From an uncultured Clostridia bacterium (GTDB taxonomy: Bacteria; Bacillota; Clostridia; Christensenellales; Borkfalkiaceae), in NCBI GenBank assembly GCA_934247935.1, contig CAKQKE010000009.1:13930-77929 (forward strand): a DNA stretch of 64,000 bases, read 5' to 3'. The position numbers were made by a program, and so were the translations under genes. Under the pieces are notes generated by a model. That model saw nothing but the letters and a program-made list of their open reading frames with translations. It searched no databases and was not told the DNA's origin. This document shows, piece by piece, positions 52,148-61,150 of the stretch. Each line of letters begins with the position of its first letter. Positions within the stretch are counted from its first letter, which is position 1.

Positions 52148-55039
52148 TTATTTTATTTGCAAAAAGCCAACGATGAACGCGTCCGGAAATACAAAGTTCT
52201 TTTCGCCGACGGAAAATTTAACGCGCAGATATTTTTTGTCGTTTCCTATCCACGTTATTATTCCGTCGCCGAATTTTTTGTGCGTTACCGTAATGCCCAC
52301 CTTGACTTTTGCAAGCATTTCTTTCAATTCTTTTTCAACGGAATCGTTTTCGACGGGCGCGGTATCGGTTACGGCAATTTCTGTTTTTGTCGCTTCGTTA
52401 TCAATATTCTCTTTGCCTGCGCGGTATTTTTCGGGAATAAGAATACTTTCGAAATCGGTCATAGTAGCCTGTTGTTTGCTGTATAAGGCTTCATATTCCT
52501 CGCGCCGGAGAACAGTGTCCCAACCGCCGATCGCTTCGCCTTCGTGTTTGTCGATACCGGTATAAGATAAACTCGAATTTTCGTATTTTCTGAACCCGAA
52601 AATGCCTTGATTCATCTTCTCGGAGTCGAAAAGCCCTATCGAACACAACACGTCGAAATCTTTAACCGTAAGTCCCGTAACTTTTTGGAAAAGTTCGGGC
52701 TCGATTTGCGTAATTACGTCTTTAATCGTCTGCTCGCGATAATCGGTGAGATACATAAACGCGGGGATACGCGCCGCAAGTTTCAAAAGGTTTTCCTGTA
52801 CCTGCTTGCGCAAAGATTTCGCTTTCTTTTCGTCTTCGGTAAGTTCCTTTTTCTCGGCGGGCGTTAAATCGTCGCCTTTTTCTTTTTTTAGTTTTTTCAC
52901 CTTTTCCGAACGGTTTATAATCGTCTGAATTTCAGCGTTCAACGAACGGAATCCTTCGATACGCATAAGCGCGTCCAACGCGTCCTGATTGTTTTGCAAT
53001 TTTTTAAGCGTGTCGTTATCGACGTGAACGAGTAGCGCGGTTTGCCAACGCTTTGCAAGCAAAGTAGCCGACGTTCCCGCGTAAGTAATGTCCAAAATAT
53101 CCTGCGCGTCGATACGGTTCATAGACGCACCGTCGAACGCAAGCACCGGCAAAAACGAAATAAATTCAGAAACTTTCTGTTCGGGGCTGGCATCGTCCAC
53201 CTTTAATCTGCATGAATAATCCGAAATCTGATGCAGGGCGCGTTCTAATGCAAAGTCGAAAATATAACATTCCTGCTTGATAATTTCTTTATCGCCGTTA
53301 TCGTTTACGATTTCCCAAGGCGATTGCACGCGGAACGCCGTTTGAAAATACGTTTCGGGCGATTTTAAATTACGCAGCATAAACACGCCTGCCCAAGGAC
53401 GAACGGTAACGCCCGTAGTGAGTTTTCCGCAAGACAACGTGATAGTTCTCGTTACAAGTGGATCGCCCATAGCGTTAAGTACGGGCGCAAGCGCGTCCAA
53501 GCCGATACCCGCTTTCGTTCCCGCGCACACAATGACTTTGTAATCGTCGAAAAAGTTGTTTTGCTTTTGCCGTAATAAATTATACATGGCGTAGCAACTT
53601 GCAACGTTCGGCAAAAACCACAACGTATGCGATAAAACGTTCAGAAGCGTTGTGTCCGAAAACGGCATAGGCGGGCGTTCCGCGCCGAGTTTCAGTCCGT
53701 CCACTGGCATATAGTTTCCCTGAATCATTTTCAGCCATTTCTGCACGTCGTCTTCGTAGACGAACCGCGCCGCTTCTGTCTTGCCCTTTTCGGGAATTTC
53801 CGCGCGGAAAAATTCGTTTATATCGAATTCGTCGTAACCTTCGTTTATGGCAACGTTCGCCGTAATGGAATCGGGCACTTTATACGTCAGCATCACCATT
53901 TTGGGGAGTGCCGCATACGGGTTTTCGCCCCGCGATTTATCCCAGTTTTCTTTTGCCGACTGCTCGTCCGAATACGTCCAGTTAAAAACCTGATCTTCCA
54001 GAAATTCGCCCGAATTAAGCGCGCGGAACGGCGTGCCGGATAAATACAAATAATGTTCCGACGTAATAGGCAAAAACGTTTCGTTTATAGCGTTGCCGGC
54101 TTCTTCCTTTTGATATTTTTCAAGGTCGAAATCGTCGTTTTCTTCGTCAAATTTTTCAAACAGATTTTTTGCGTTTTCACGCCAAGCGCCGAAATGGTAT
54201 TCGTCGAATACGATAATATCCCAGTTCGTAGTGTGGATAAATTCATTTTTCGCTTTTATGCCGCCCGCTTCGTTCGTGCCGAGCAAATCCTGAAACGAAC
54301 CGAAAACAACGATAGGATTATTTTTATCGCAAGCGTCGAATTGTTCGTCTAACTTTTTAGCGTCGAATTTCGCCTCTTTGTTGCTCACAAATTGCCAGCC
54401 TTTGAAATCGACGTGGCGCGAAATATCTTCTTGCCATGCGGATTCTACTGCGGGTTTAAAGGTTAAAACGAGAATTTTTTTGAAATTCATCGCCTTGCAC
54501 AATTCGTAGGTTGCAAAAGTTTTGCCGAAACGCATTTTCGCGTTCCATAAAAACTTCGGCGGACGCGACGGATCGTCGCGTTTTGCTTGCTCGAAGTATG
54601 TTTTCGTCATGTCTACGGCTTGCTTCTGCTCGTCGCGCATGGCAAAATTCCACGTGCGGTTGCCCTCGAACCGCGTTTCCGTTCGCAATTCTTCAATCGC
54701 CGTAAGCGCGTCCGAAAGAGTACAACGGAACCATTCGTTTTTGTCCGCGCCCGCATTAAGTTGCAAAAACCCTTTATGCTTTAACAAGCGATGAACGTCT
54801 TTATCCGTAAAACACGTTCCGTCGGGGCGCATTGCCGATTCTTTGAACAGGATTTTGAAATTGATTGCCGCCGTATGCAGTTGTTCGCGGATACGTGTTT
54901 CGGTGTCTTTTCTGTCTGTGTAGCCGATTTTGATATATCCGTCGTGGTCTTTTACGTCGGGCAGAATATATCCGTAAATTGTCGGCACAACGTCAGGACG
55001 TTTATGTAAAATTTCGGAAAGACTGATATTATTCGCCAT
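52148..55039 (-). CDS. GIY-YIG (T5orf172-like) / superfamily 2 helicase restriction protein
   Basis: The 963-residue protein has an N-terminal GIY-YIG-like segment (about 20-60; GYILPDVKDHDGYIKIGYTDR), a DEAD-type motor with KMRFGKTFATYEL (motif I), IVFDEYHFGAW (motif II) and YLSGTPFRAL (motif III), a second RecA lobe, and a C-terminal segment (about 910-960; HKKFGDGIITWIG) like a small tudor-type domain. It is likely the nuclease-translocase of a restriction-modification operon, encoded 4 bp after the methyltransferase gene. The GIY-YIG assignment is tentative because the second YIG-like half reads IKIG. Confidence 0.75.
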   Translation of the reverse strand: MANNISLSEILHKRPDVVPTIYGYILPDVKDHDGYIKIGYTDRKDTETRIREQLHTAAINFKILFKESAMRPDGTCFTDKDVHRLLKHKGFLQLNAGADKNEWFRCTLSDALTAIEELRTETRFEGNRTWNFAMRDEQKQAVDMTKTYFEQAKRDDPSRPPKFLWNAKMRFGKTFATYELCKAMNFKKILVLTFKPAVESAWQEDISRHVDFKGWQFVSNKEAKFDAKKLDEQFDACDKNNPIVVFGSFQDLLGTNEAGGIKAKNEFIHTTNWDIIVFDEYHFGAWRENAKNLFEKFDEENDDFDLEKYQKEEAGNAINETFLPITSEHYLYLSGTPFRALNSGEFLEDQVFNWTYSDEQSAKENWDKSRGENPYAALPKMVMLTYKVPDSITANVAINEGYDEFDINEFFRAEIPEKGKTEAARFVYEDDVQKWLKMIQGNYMPVDGLKLGAERPPMPFSDTTLLNVLSHTLWFLPNVASCYAMYNLLRQKQNNFFDDYKVIVCAGTKAGIGLDALAPVLNAMGDPLVTRTITLSCGKLTTGVTVRPWAGVFMLRNLKSPETYFQTAFRVQSPWEIVNDNGDKEIIKQECYIFDFALERALHQISDYSCRLKVDDASPEQKVSEFISFLPVLAFDGASMNRIDAQDILDITYAGTSATLLAKRWQTALLVHVDNDTLKKLQNNQDALDALMRIEGFRSLNAEIQTIINRSEKVKKLKKEKGDDLTPAEKKELTEDEKKAKSLRKQVQENLLKLAARIPAFMYLTDYREQTIKDVITQIEPELFQKVTGLTVKDFDVLCSIGLFDSEKMNQGIFGFRKYENSSLSYTGIDKHEGEAIGGWDTVLRREEYEALYSKQQATMTDFESILIPEKYRAGKENIDNEATKTEIAVTDTAPVENDSVEKELKEMLAKVKVGITVTHKKFGDGIITWIGNDKKYLRVKFSVGEKNFVFPDAFIVGFLQIK

Positions 55040-55043
55040 AATG

Positions 55044-56603
55044 TCACTCCATAGGTTTAATCATCGATTCTATAAAATCGATTTCTTCTTGCGACAAGTC
55101 GTATTTCTTATACAACTCTGCATCTGTCCATGGGCTTGAAAAATCTTGCATAGGAATTAAAGCAAAAGACTCTTTTGAGATATTAAGTGAGTGTCTATTA
55201 TAAAACAATAATGCTCTGAAAAATTTTGTTTTAATATAGGACAAGCAATTTTGTGCCATTTCCAAGGTGTCAAAACCTCCTATTTGTAAGAAAGTTTCAG
55301 TGCATATTTCATTTGGTTTTGCTTCTATAATTTCTGGCGGAACCGTCGATGTTGTCATATACGCTTTTGAAAAAAACAATTTATATTTAGACAAATTTCC
55401 GTCCTTATCTTCATTACGATCTAAATAAACATAACCGGTTGTTCTTTTCGCGCCACCTTTAATACCTTTTACGCCAAAAATTTTATACTTATTAAGTTCT
55501 GGGCTGGAAGTCAAATCAGCCGAAGCGTATTTTTTTGGATCGTTAAATAAATCAGCCGAAAAACCATATGGGTTACGAGTGGATACAATTTCACTAAAAC
55601 GACAACCTATATTGGTTTTTTCGACAATAGTTATTTGTCTATAATCCCTGATAACAGTACTTGTAACATCTGTTTGTAAAAATCTTTCGGAATAAATAAC
55701 TTCTTGCTCACGTGGTTTATAAAAATAACGAACTTTTCCATTATATTCTTTTTCCCACAAAAAATAGTTTACGCCACCATCAATATGTATTCCAGAAAAA
55801 CATTCCTGTGCATTCTCATAATCATAAATATAACTGATATGTTTATCTTTTATCATTTGGGTTCTGAATTCTTGCAAACCTTTACCTCCTTTCATCCATC
55901 GAGAAGGTACAATCATTGAAATATATCGGGGGTTAAGTTTTTTTGCTTGTTCTATAAACAAATGATATATTGGTCTTGCGCTATCGCCAGTTCCACCACC
56001 ATCAGATAATTGATAAGGTGGGTTAGATATTATTACGTCAAATTTCATATTAAAAATTTTCTCCGGGGTTTCTGTGTGTATAAATTCGTATGCGTGGGTT
56101 TCTTTTTCATCGCCACGGTCGTAAGATTTGTTTGCACCACAAAACTTACATTTGTCACCTACCCAAGTATGCTTTATACGGCGAAATCGTATATTGCCTT
56201 CGGCTGTGTCGAAATGTGAAATCGAGTATTCGCCGTTTGGATATTTTGAGCAATACAGACTACGACGGGATAACAGACTTGTGAGTTCCGTAATTGCAAT
56301 GCCGTAAAGTTGCTTGTGGAAGATATGGTCGATACGTTCTTGCAAGTTAGGGATTTTATTTTCCAAGCCAACTAATAATCGTTTTGCAATTTCTCTAAGG
56401 AAAACTCCAGTTTTGCAAGCTGGATCTAAGAACGTTGTGTTTGGATCGGAAAACAATTCCTGTGGCAGTAAATCGAGCATTTGATTTACTACGTCGGGCG
56501 GGGTAAAAACTTCGTCGTTAGATAAATTTGCAAGGCAACTTAAAACGTCGGGCGTATGCAAAGTTTTGTTTTTGTAAATTTTATCGAAAAAAGTTTCAGC
56601 CAT
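55044..56603 (-). CDS. N6-adenine DNA methyltransferase (Eco57I-like)
   Basis: The 519-residue protein has SAM-binding motif [13 protein letters not shown] (about 58-69), catalytic motif IV NPPY at 194-197, a [14 protein letters not shown] zinc-like loop at 152-165 and [11 protein letters not shown], followed by a target-recognition-like C-terminal half. The start is the ATG at 56603: it overlaps the upstream stop by 8 bp (ATGGCTGA), has GGAAGG upstream, and is where similarity begins. A longer frame extends 60 codons into the upstream gene but is unlikely. It methylates adenine to protect host DNA from the adjacent nuclease. Confidence 0.88.
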   Translation of the reverse strand: MAETFFDKIYKNKTLHTPDVLSCLANLSNDEVFTPPDVVNQMLDLLPQELFSDPNTTFLDPACKTGVFLREIAKRLLVGLENKIPNLQERIDHIFHKQLYGIAITELTSLLSRRSLYCSKYPNGEYSISHFDTAEGNIRFRRIKHTWVGDKCKFCGANKSYDRGDEKETHAYEFIHTETPEKIFNMKFDVIISNPPYQLSDGGGTGDSARPIYHLFIEQAKKLNPRYISMIVPSRWMKGGKGLQEFRTQMIKDKHISYIYDYENAQECFSGIHIDGGVNYFLWEKEYNGKVRYFYKPREQEVIYSERFLQTDVTSTVIRDYRQITIVEKTNIGCRFSEIVSTRNPYGFSADLFNDPKKYASADLTSSPELNKYKIFGVKGIKGGAKRTTGYVYLDRNEDKDGNLSKYKLFFSKAYMTTSTVPPEIIEAKPNEICTETFLQIGGFDTLEMAQNCLSYIKTKFFRALLFYNRHSLNISKESFALIPMQDFSSPWTDAELYKKYDLSQEEIDFIESMIKPME

Positions 56604-57315
56604 TTTCCTGTACCTTCCTGTAATGTGCGGGCGGATATTCGCATATCGGCTCTGCCATATATTCTTTTGTTGCGGGGTTGATAGACAAATATTTCCGTAT
56701 GTCTTCGGGAACGTCGAGAAGGGATAGTTTCTCGCTTTTGGGCTTATCGTTGGCTTTGAGCATAACGTCAAGGCGGAAATCACGACGTTTTAACTTTGTG
56801 CCGAGCACAAGACTCCATTCGGGGAAAATAATCGGCGTATCAAGGTCGTTTTGATTTTCATCCACACACATAAGCGTCAAAGCATTGCCGCATAAAATGT
56901 TTTTGGAAAGGATATATTTTACGGCTTCGCGCGTTTCTTGCGTAACCGCCTTTTTACAAGCAGATTTATATTCTTTATCCCACAACTTGAAAAGCCGTGC
57001 GCGACATTCTGCAACGTTATCGGCTAAAATATCCACGCCGTAAACGCTCGTTACCGCCAAAACGGAATATCTCTCGTAATCGTAAGAGTTGGACTTGTAC
57101 AATTTTTTAACGGTGGCAAGTTTGCGAGTGAGTATTTCGGCTAAAAAGTTGCCGTCGCCGCACGCAGGCTCTAAAAATCGGCTGTCTATTCGGTCGCATT
57201 CCTGCGCAACCAGATCACACATAGCCTTTACTTCGCGTTCGTTTGTAAAAACCTCGCCGTGCTCGGCAACCCGCTTTTTTGATTTTATTTGTGTTTTTTG
57301 CGATTCTATGCCCAT
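56596..57315 (-). CDS. Second methyltransferase-like subunit of the R-M operon
   Basis: The 239-residue protein has [16 protein letters not shown] and motif [17 protein letters not shown] (about 47-62), typical of N6-adenine methyltransferases, but I see no NPPY catalytic motif. It may be a non-catalytic partner or a split N-terminal domain for the next gene. The start at 57315 (MGIESQKTQ) follows TAGGGA and lies just downstream of a strong promoter; an upstream in-frame extension would cross the promoter. Confidence 0.75.
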   Translation of the reverse strand: MGIESQKTQIKSKKRVAEHGEVFTNEREVKAMCDLVAQECDRIDSRFLEPACGDGNFLAEILTRKLATVKKLYKSNSYDYERYSVLAVTSVYGVDILADNVAECRARLFKLWDKEYKSACKKAVTQETREAVKYILSKNILCGNALTLMCVDENQNDLDTPIIFPEWSLVLGTKLKRRDFRLDVMLKANDKPKSEKLSLLDVPEDIRKYLSINPATKEYMAEPICEYPPAHYRKVQENG

Positions 57316-57346
57316 TTTACGGTCCCTACTTTGTATTTCCAATAAT

Positions 57347-57403
57347 ATTATATCGTAATTACGATAAAAAGTCAACGCGTTTACGTAGTATATATATCGT
57401 AAA
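57347..57403. promoter_or_regulatory. R-M operon promoter with controller operators
   Basis: Minus-strand TTGACT (57370-57375), 17 bp, TATAAT (57347-57352) drives the methyltransferase operon. The perfect palindrome TATCGTAATTACGATA (57351-57366) covers the spacer and -10. A second dyad with TTTACG and CGTAAA half-sites (57380-57403) lies towards the divergent XRE gene. Confidence 0.8.
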
Positions 57404-57433
57404 AACGTAGTAAAATTATTATGTGAGGTGCAA

Positions 57434-57733
57434 ATGAACGTTATTGATAAAATACGCAAACTGCAATGGGACCGTGGCTGGACCGACTATAAACTGGCGC
57501 AAGCGGCTGATATTTCGCAATCTTCGCTTGCAACGCTGTATGCCCGCCGCACTCCGCCGAAATTAGAAATGTTGCAACGCATTTGCGAAGCATTCGGAAT
57601 TACGCTTGCTCAGTTCTTTTTAGAAGATGAAAAGATAGAAGTTTTAAGCGATAAAGAAAAGCAACTCCTTTCTTCCTTCCGTAAACTTTCACCGGAAAAA
57701 CAAAAAGCTTTAATTGAATTATTTGCAGACTAA
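57434..57733 (+). CDS. XRE-family controller protein, divergent to the R-M operon
   Basis: The 99-residue protein has an N-terminal helix-turn-helix (DYKLAQAADISQSSLATLYARRTPPKLEMLQRICEAF) and a short helical C-terminus. ATG at 57434 after AGGTG; a GTG at 57428 adds two residues. Its position and operators match C-proteins that time nuclease expression. It is followed by its own terminator. Confidence 0.88.
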   Translation: MNVIDKIRKLQWDRGWTDYKLAQAADISQSSLATLYARRTPPKLEMLQRICEAFGITLAQFFLEDEKIEVLSDKEKQLLSSFRKLSPEKQKALIELFAD

Positions 57734-57768
57734 AAACGGCTCCGCTAATATCACGGAACCGTTTTTTT
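57734..57768 (+). terminator. Terminator of the controller gene
   Basis: AAACGGCTCCG (57734-57744) and CGGAACCGTTT (57754-57764), followed by a T7 run. Confidence 0.85.
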
Positions 57769-57796
57769 GTTCGAAAAAAATAATTTGTTTTAATTC

Positions 57797-57838
57797 TGTC
57801 CCAAAAGCATTGACATTGTCCCAAGAGTATGATATACT
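57797..57838 (+). promoter_or_regulatory. Promoter of the IetAS-TIR operon with direct repeats
   Basis: TTGACA (57810-57815), 17 bp, TATACT (57833-57838). TGTCCCAAAAGCAT (57797 on) and TGTCCCAAGAGTAT (57817 on) are direct repeats 20 bp apart, overlapping the -35 and the spacer; likely a repressor site. Confidence 0.75.
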
Positions 57839-57865
57839 ATTGCTGACATCAAAGGAGGCTATCTC

Positions 57866-58915
57866 ATGAAAAAGAAAAATATTATAAACTTAATCAGATA
57901 CCATGTAGAAGGAAACGATTTGGGATTCAGAACCGAAGCGTATGAAATAGCAAAAGACTTTGATGATAGCGGGGATAATCAATTAGCCGAATACATCACG
58001 GCTTTGCTTTCAAACGCCAATACTTTTGTTCCGCAAATGGAAGAAAACAACTGTGTATTTTTAGAAAAATGGACTCACGACAATGGTGATCCGTTACCTC
58101 TTCCCAAAGTCATTCAACAGGACATTATAGGAATTGTAAACGCCGTATCGCATAATGCGGGGGTTAATAAATTTCTTTTTGAAGGAAAACCGGGAACAGG
58201 AAAAACAGAAACGGCAAAACAGCTTGCCAGAATTTTGGAACGAGACTTATATTATGTAAATTTTTCAAGTTTGATAGATAGTAAACTCGGTCAAACGCCT
58301 AAAAACATTATCTCTTTATTTAAAGAAATCAATAGTTTCTCTCGTCCGGATAAAATTGTGATATTGTTTGACGAAATAGATACAATTGCTTTGGACAGAA
58401 CGAATTCCAACGATTTACGAGAAATGGGCAGAGCAACTTCTACTATTCTGAAAGGCTTTGATAATCTGGACGACCGAATTGTTTTGATTGCAACAACAAA
58501 TTTATTTGAGTATTTCGATAAGGCAATAACAAGAAGATTTGACGCGATAATCAATTTCGACAGGTATGAAAAATCCGACTTGCTTGAAATTTCCGAAGTG
58601 TTATTGAATCTTTATCTTGAAAAATTCAAGTCTGCGGGTCGAAACATTAAACTATTCAGAAAGATAATCGCGCTGATGGATCCGCTGATAATGCCGGGGT
58701 CTTTAAAAAATATAATCAAAACATCGATAGCTTTCAGCAATCCTGGCGAACCGTTTGATTATTTAAGGCGGCTGTATTTCACTATCTGTAATACATCAAC
58801 GTTTGATTTGAAAGTTTTACAAGAACAAGGCTTTACATTAAGGGAAATTGAAATTCTCACCGGCGTTTCAAAAAGTCAAGCCGGCAGGGAATTAAAGGGA
58901 GAAAATAATGAGTAA
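57866..58915 (+). CDS. AAA+ ATPase, IetA-like
   Basis: The 349-residue protein has an N-terminal helical part, then an AAA+ module: Walker A EGKPGTGKT (to T114), Walker B ILFDEID (about 166-172), sensor 1 ATTN and RRFD arginines. The C-terminal helix-turn-helix-like end is LREIEILTGVSKSQAGREL. An AAA+ ATPase encoded just before a subtilisin-like protease is the architecture of IetAS, first known as a plasmid incompatibility/stability locus and later listed among anti-phage systems. AAAGGAGG precedes the ATG. It overlaps the next gene by 8 bp. Confidence 0.8.
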   Translation: MKKKNIINLIRYHVEGNDLGFRTEAYEIAKDFDDSGDNQLAEYITALLSNANTFVPQMEENNCVFLEKWTHDNGDPLPLPKVIQQDIIGIVNAVSHNAGVNKFLFEGKPGTGKTETAKQLARILERDLYYVNFSSLIDSKLGQTPKNIISLFKEINSFSRPDKIVILFDEIDTIALDRTNSNDLREMGRATSTILKGFDNLDDRIVLIATTNLFEYFDKAITRRFDAIINFDRYEKSDLLEISEVLLNLYLEKFKSAGRNIKLFRKIIALMDPLIMPGSLKNIIKTSIAFSNPGEPFDYLRRLYFTICNTSTFDLKVLQEQGFTLREIEILTGVSKSQAGRELKGENNE

Positions 58916-61133
58916 CAAAATTTTACAATTAAAAGGAAGTTTTAAAACAGATGGAAACCATACAAAGCCGGCAGCACCTAATATTCCCGAAAAAGGATTG
59001 CCTGTTGATGTGGAGCATCTGCGTGATTTAAAACAACAACTGGAAGAAATTTCAAAATACTGGCAAGCTGAAACGTTAATCGGCGGCGCACTTGTAAGTG
59101 TTTACTATAATAAAATTGTAGCAAAAAGCAATCGGATGAAAGGTCTTCTTGCGAAAGGAAACATAAAACCGAACGACAGCGTCCGTGGAGCCAAATTTGA
59201 TGTTTCTGGGAAACAGCATATCTTTACACATTTTGTTTCCTTGGATATTTTAAGCGAATCCATTCGCAGATTAAACGAATGTATAAAAATTCTTGAAAAA
59301 GATTTTAACGGTAGCATTTCTCATACCGATATGAAGCCGTTAAATGCCAAAAATACAAACTATTCATTACCTATTTCGATTTTCAAAGCAGTAATAGTTG
59401 ATTGTTATTATGTGCAAAAATTTAATATTGACAGAGATGTCGAAAAAACAAATGAAAATACAATTGTTACTTTATATAAAACAAATGTAAAAACCACTGA
59501 ACTACTAAATAAATTAGGCATAACGTCTATTGATGCCGCTTTACTTGATGAAACAACTGTTCGTCTTACCCCCGATGAACTTGATTTATTAAGAGATAAG
59601 GCTCCATACCTTATAGCTATGGAAACTGTTGATATAAGAAAACTAACGTTGACGGATATCAACAGTGCATCGGATAAAATTTTAACCATTCCCGATCCGA
59701 CGACAGAACCAGTGGTCGGCGTAATAGATACACTTTTCGATGAGGGTGTTTACTTTAAAAATTGGGTAGAATTTAAGAATATGCTCGATCCCGAGCTTGG
59801 CATTGATCCGAGTGATTATAAACACGGCACATTTGTTACTTCAATAATTGTTGACGGTCCCGCCTTTAATCCGGCTCTTGAAGACAACTGCGGAAATTTC
59901 CGTGTTAAGCATTTTGGAGTGGCAAAAAACGGCTATTTTAGTTCATTTACGGTATTGAAAGCAATACGACAGATTGTTTCGCAAAACAGAGAAATTAAAG
60001 TCTGGAATTTATCTTTAGGCTCTGTTTTGGAAATTAACAATAATTTTATTTCGCCGGAAGGTGCGGAACTTGACAAAATTCAAAGCGAATATGACGTCAT
60101 TTTTATTGTTGCCGGAACTAATAGACCGGAAGGTCGAAAGTTTGGTATGAAAATCGGCGCGCCTGCCGATTCATTAAACTCTCTTGTTGTCAATTCTGTC
60201 GATTTCAGTAATAAACCTGCTTCGTATACAAGAGTCGGACCTGTCCTCTCCTTTTTCAATAAACCCGACGTGAGTTATTATGGCGGGGACGGAAAACAAA
60301 AAATCAGAGTTTGTTCGTCACTAGGGGAATATTTTGTAACGGGAACGTCTTTTGCGGCTCCATGGATAACAAGAAAAATGGCTTTCCTTATATGCAAATT
60401 AGGATTGAGCCGCGAAGTTGCAAAGGCATTAATTATCGATTCCGCCGCAAAATGGAATAGGCAGGATAATGTTTCGTATTCGATGGGATACGGCATTGTT
60501 GCCAAAGATATCAGAGACATTGTTGAATCACCCGCAGATGAAATTCGATTTATATTGACAGGCGTCTCTGAAGCCTATGAAACGTATGCTTATAACATTC
60601 CTGTTCCTTATTACGATAATAAATACCCCTTCTTTGCACGAGCAACTTTATGTTACTTTCCGACCTGTTCGAGAATCCAAGGTGTTGATTATACAAACAC
60701 GGAAATGGATATACACTTTGGGCGGTTGAAAGAAGACAGCAAAGGTAAAACGCAGATTTTATCTCTTGATAAAAATGCTCAGGGGGATGAAGGAAATATC
60801 GCCATCACCGAAGAAAGCGCAAGAAGTTTCTATCGTAAATGGGATAATATAAAACATATCGCAGACACCATTAAAAAAGGATCTCGCCCAAAGAGTAAGT
60901 TTAATGCGGATAACTGGGGATTGAGTATAAAAACAAAAGAAAGACTGCAATCAAAACACGGTGCCGCCTTACCCTTTGCTGTTGTTGTTACATTGAAAGA
61001 GATGAATGGGATAAACAGAATCGGCGATTTTATTAAATTATGCCAAATTCGCAATTGGCTTGTTTCTGAAGTTAATATTGACAATCTTATTGACGTTCAA
61101 GTTAAGGCCGAGGAAGATATTGATTTTGAATAA
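58908..61133 (+). CDS. Subtilisin-like S8 serine protease, IetS-like
   Basis: The 741-residue protein lacks a signal peptide, so the protease is cytoplasmic. The catalytic triad is D274 (VGVIDT), H306 (KHGTFV) and S481 (GTSFAAP); the oxyanion Asn is probably in IFIVAGTNRP. About 250 residues precede the protease domain and about 180 follow. Paired with the ATPase, it probably cleaves host or phage proteins once infection is sensed. No inhibitory propeptide is obvious. Confidence 0.85.
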   Translation: MSNKILQLKGSFKTDGNHTKPAAPNIPEKGLPVDVEHLRDLKQQLEEISKYWQAETLIGGALVSVYYNKIVAKSNRMKGLLAKGNIKPNDSVRGAKFDVSGKQHIFTHFVSLDILSESIRRLNECIKILEKDFNGSISHTDMKPLNAKNTNYSLPISIFKAVIVDCYYVQKFNIDRDVEKTNENTIVTLYKTNVKTTELLNKLGITSIDAALLDETTVRLTPDELDLLRDKAPYLIAMETVDIRKLTLTDINSASDKILTIPDPTTEPVVGVIDTLFDEGVYFKNWVEFKNMLDPELGIDPSDYKHGTFVTSIIVDGPAFNPALEDNCGNFRVKHFGVAKNGYFSSFTVLKAIRQIVSQNREIKVWNLSLGSVLEINNNFISPEGAELDKIQSEYDVIFIVAGTNRPEGRKFGMKIGAPADSLNSLVVNSVDFSNKPASYTRVGPVLSFFNKPDVSYYGGDGKQKIRVCSSLGEYFVTGTSFAAPWITRKMAFLICKLGLSREVAKALIIDSAAKWNRQDNVSYSMGYGIVAKDIRDIVESPADEIRFILTGVSEAYETYAYNIPVPYYDNKYPFFARATLCYFPTCSRIQGVDYTNTEMDIHFGRLKEDSKGKTQILSLDKNAQGDEGNIAITEESARSFYRKWDNIKHIADTIKKGSRPKSKFNADNWGLSIKTKERLQSKHGAALPFAVVVTLKEMNGINRIGDFIKLCQIRNWLVSEVNIDNLIDVQVKAEEDIDFE

Positions 61134-61150
61134 ATAAGGCGGATGAAAAT

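Noticed and set aside
56604..56783. Sixty-codon N-terminal extension of the Eco57I-like methyltransferase
   Set aside because: It lies wholly inside the upstream gene. The internal ATG overlaps that gene's stop and has a ribosome binding site.
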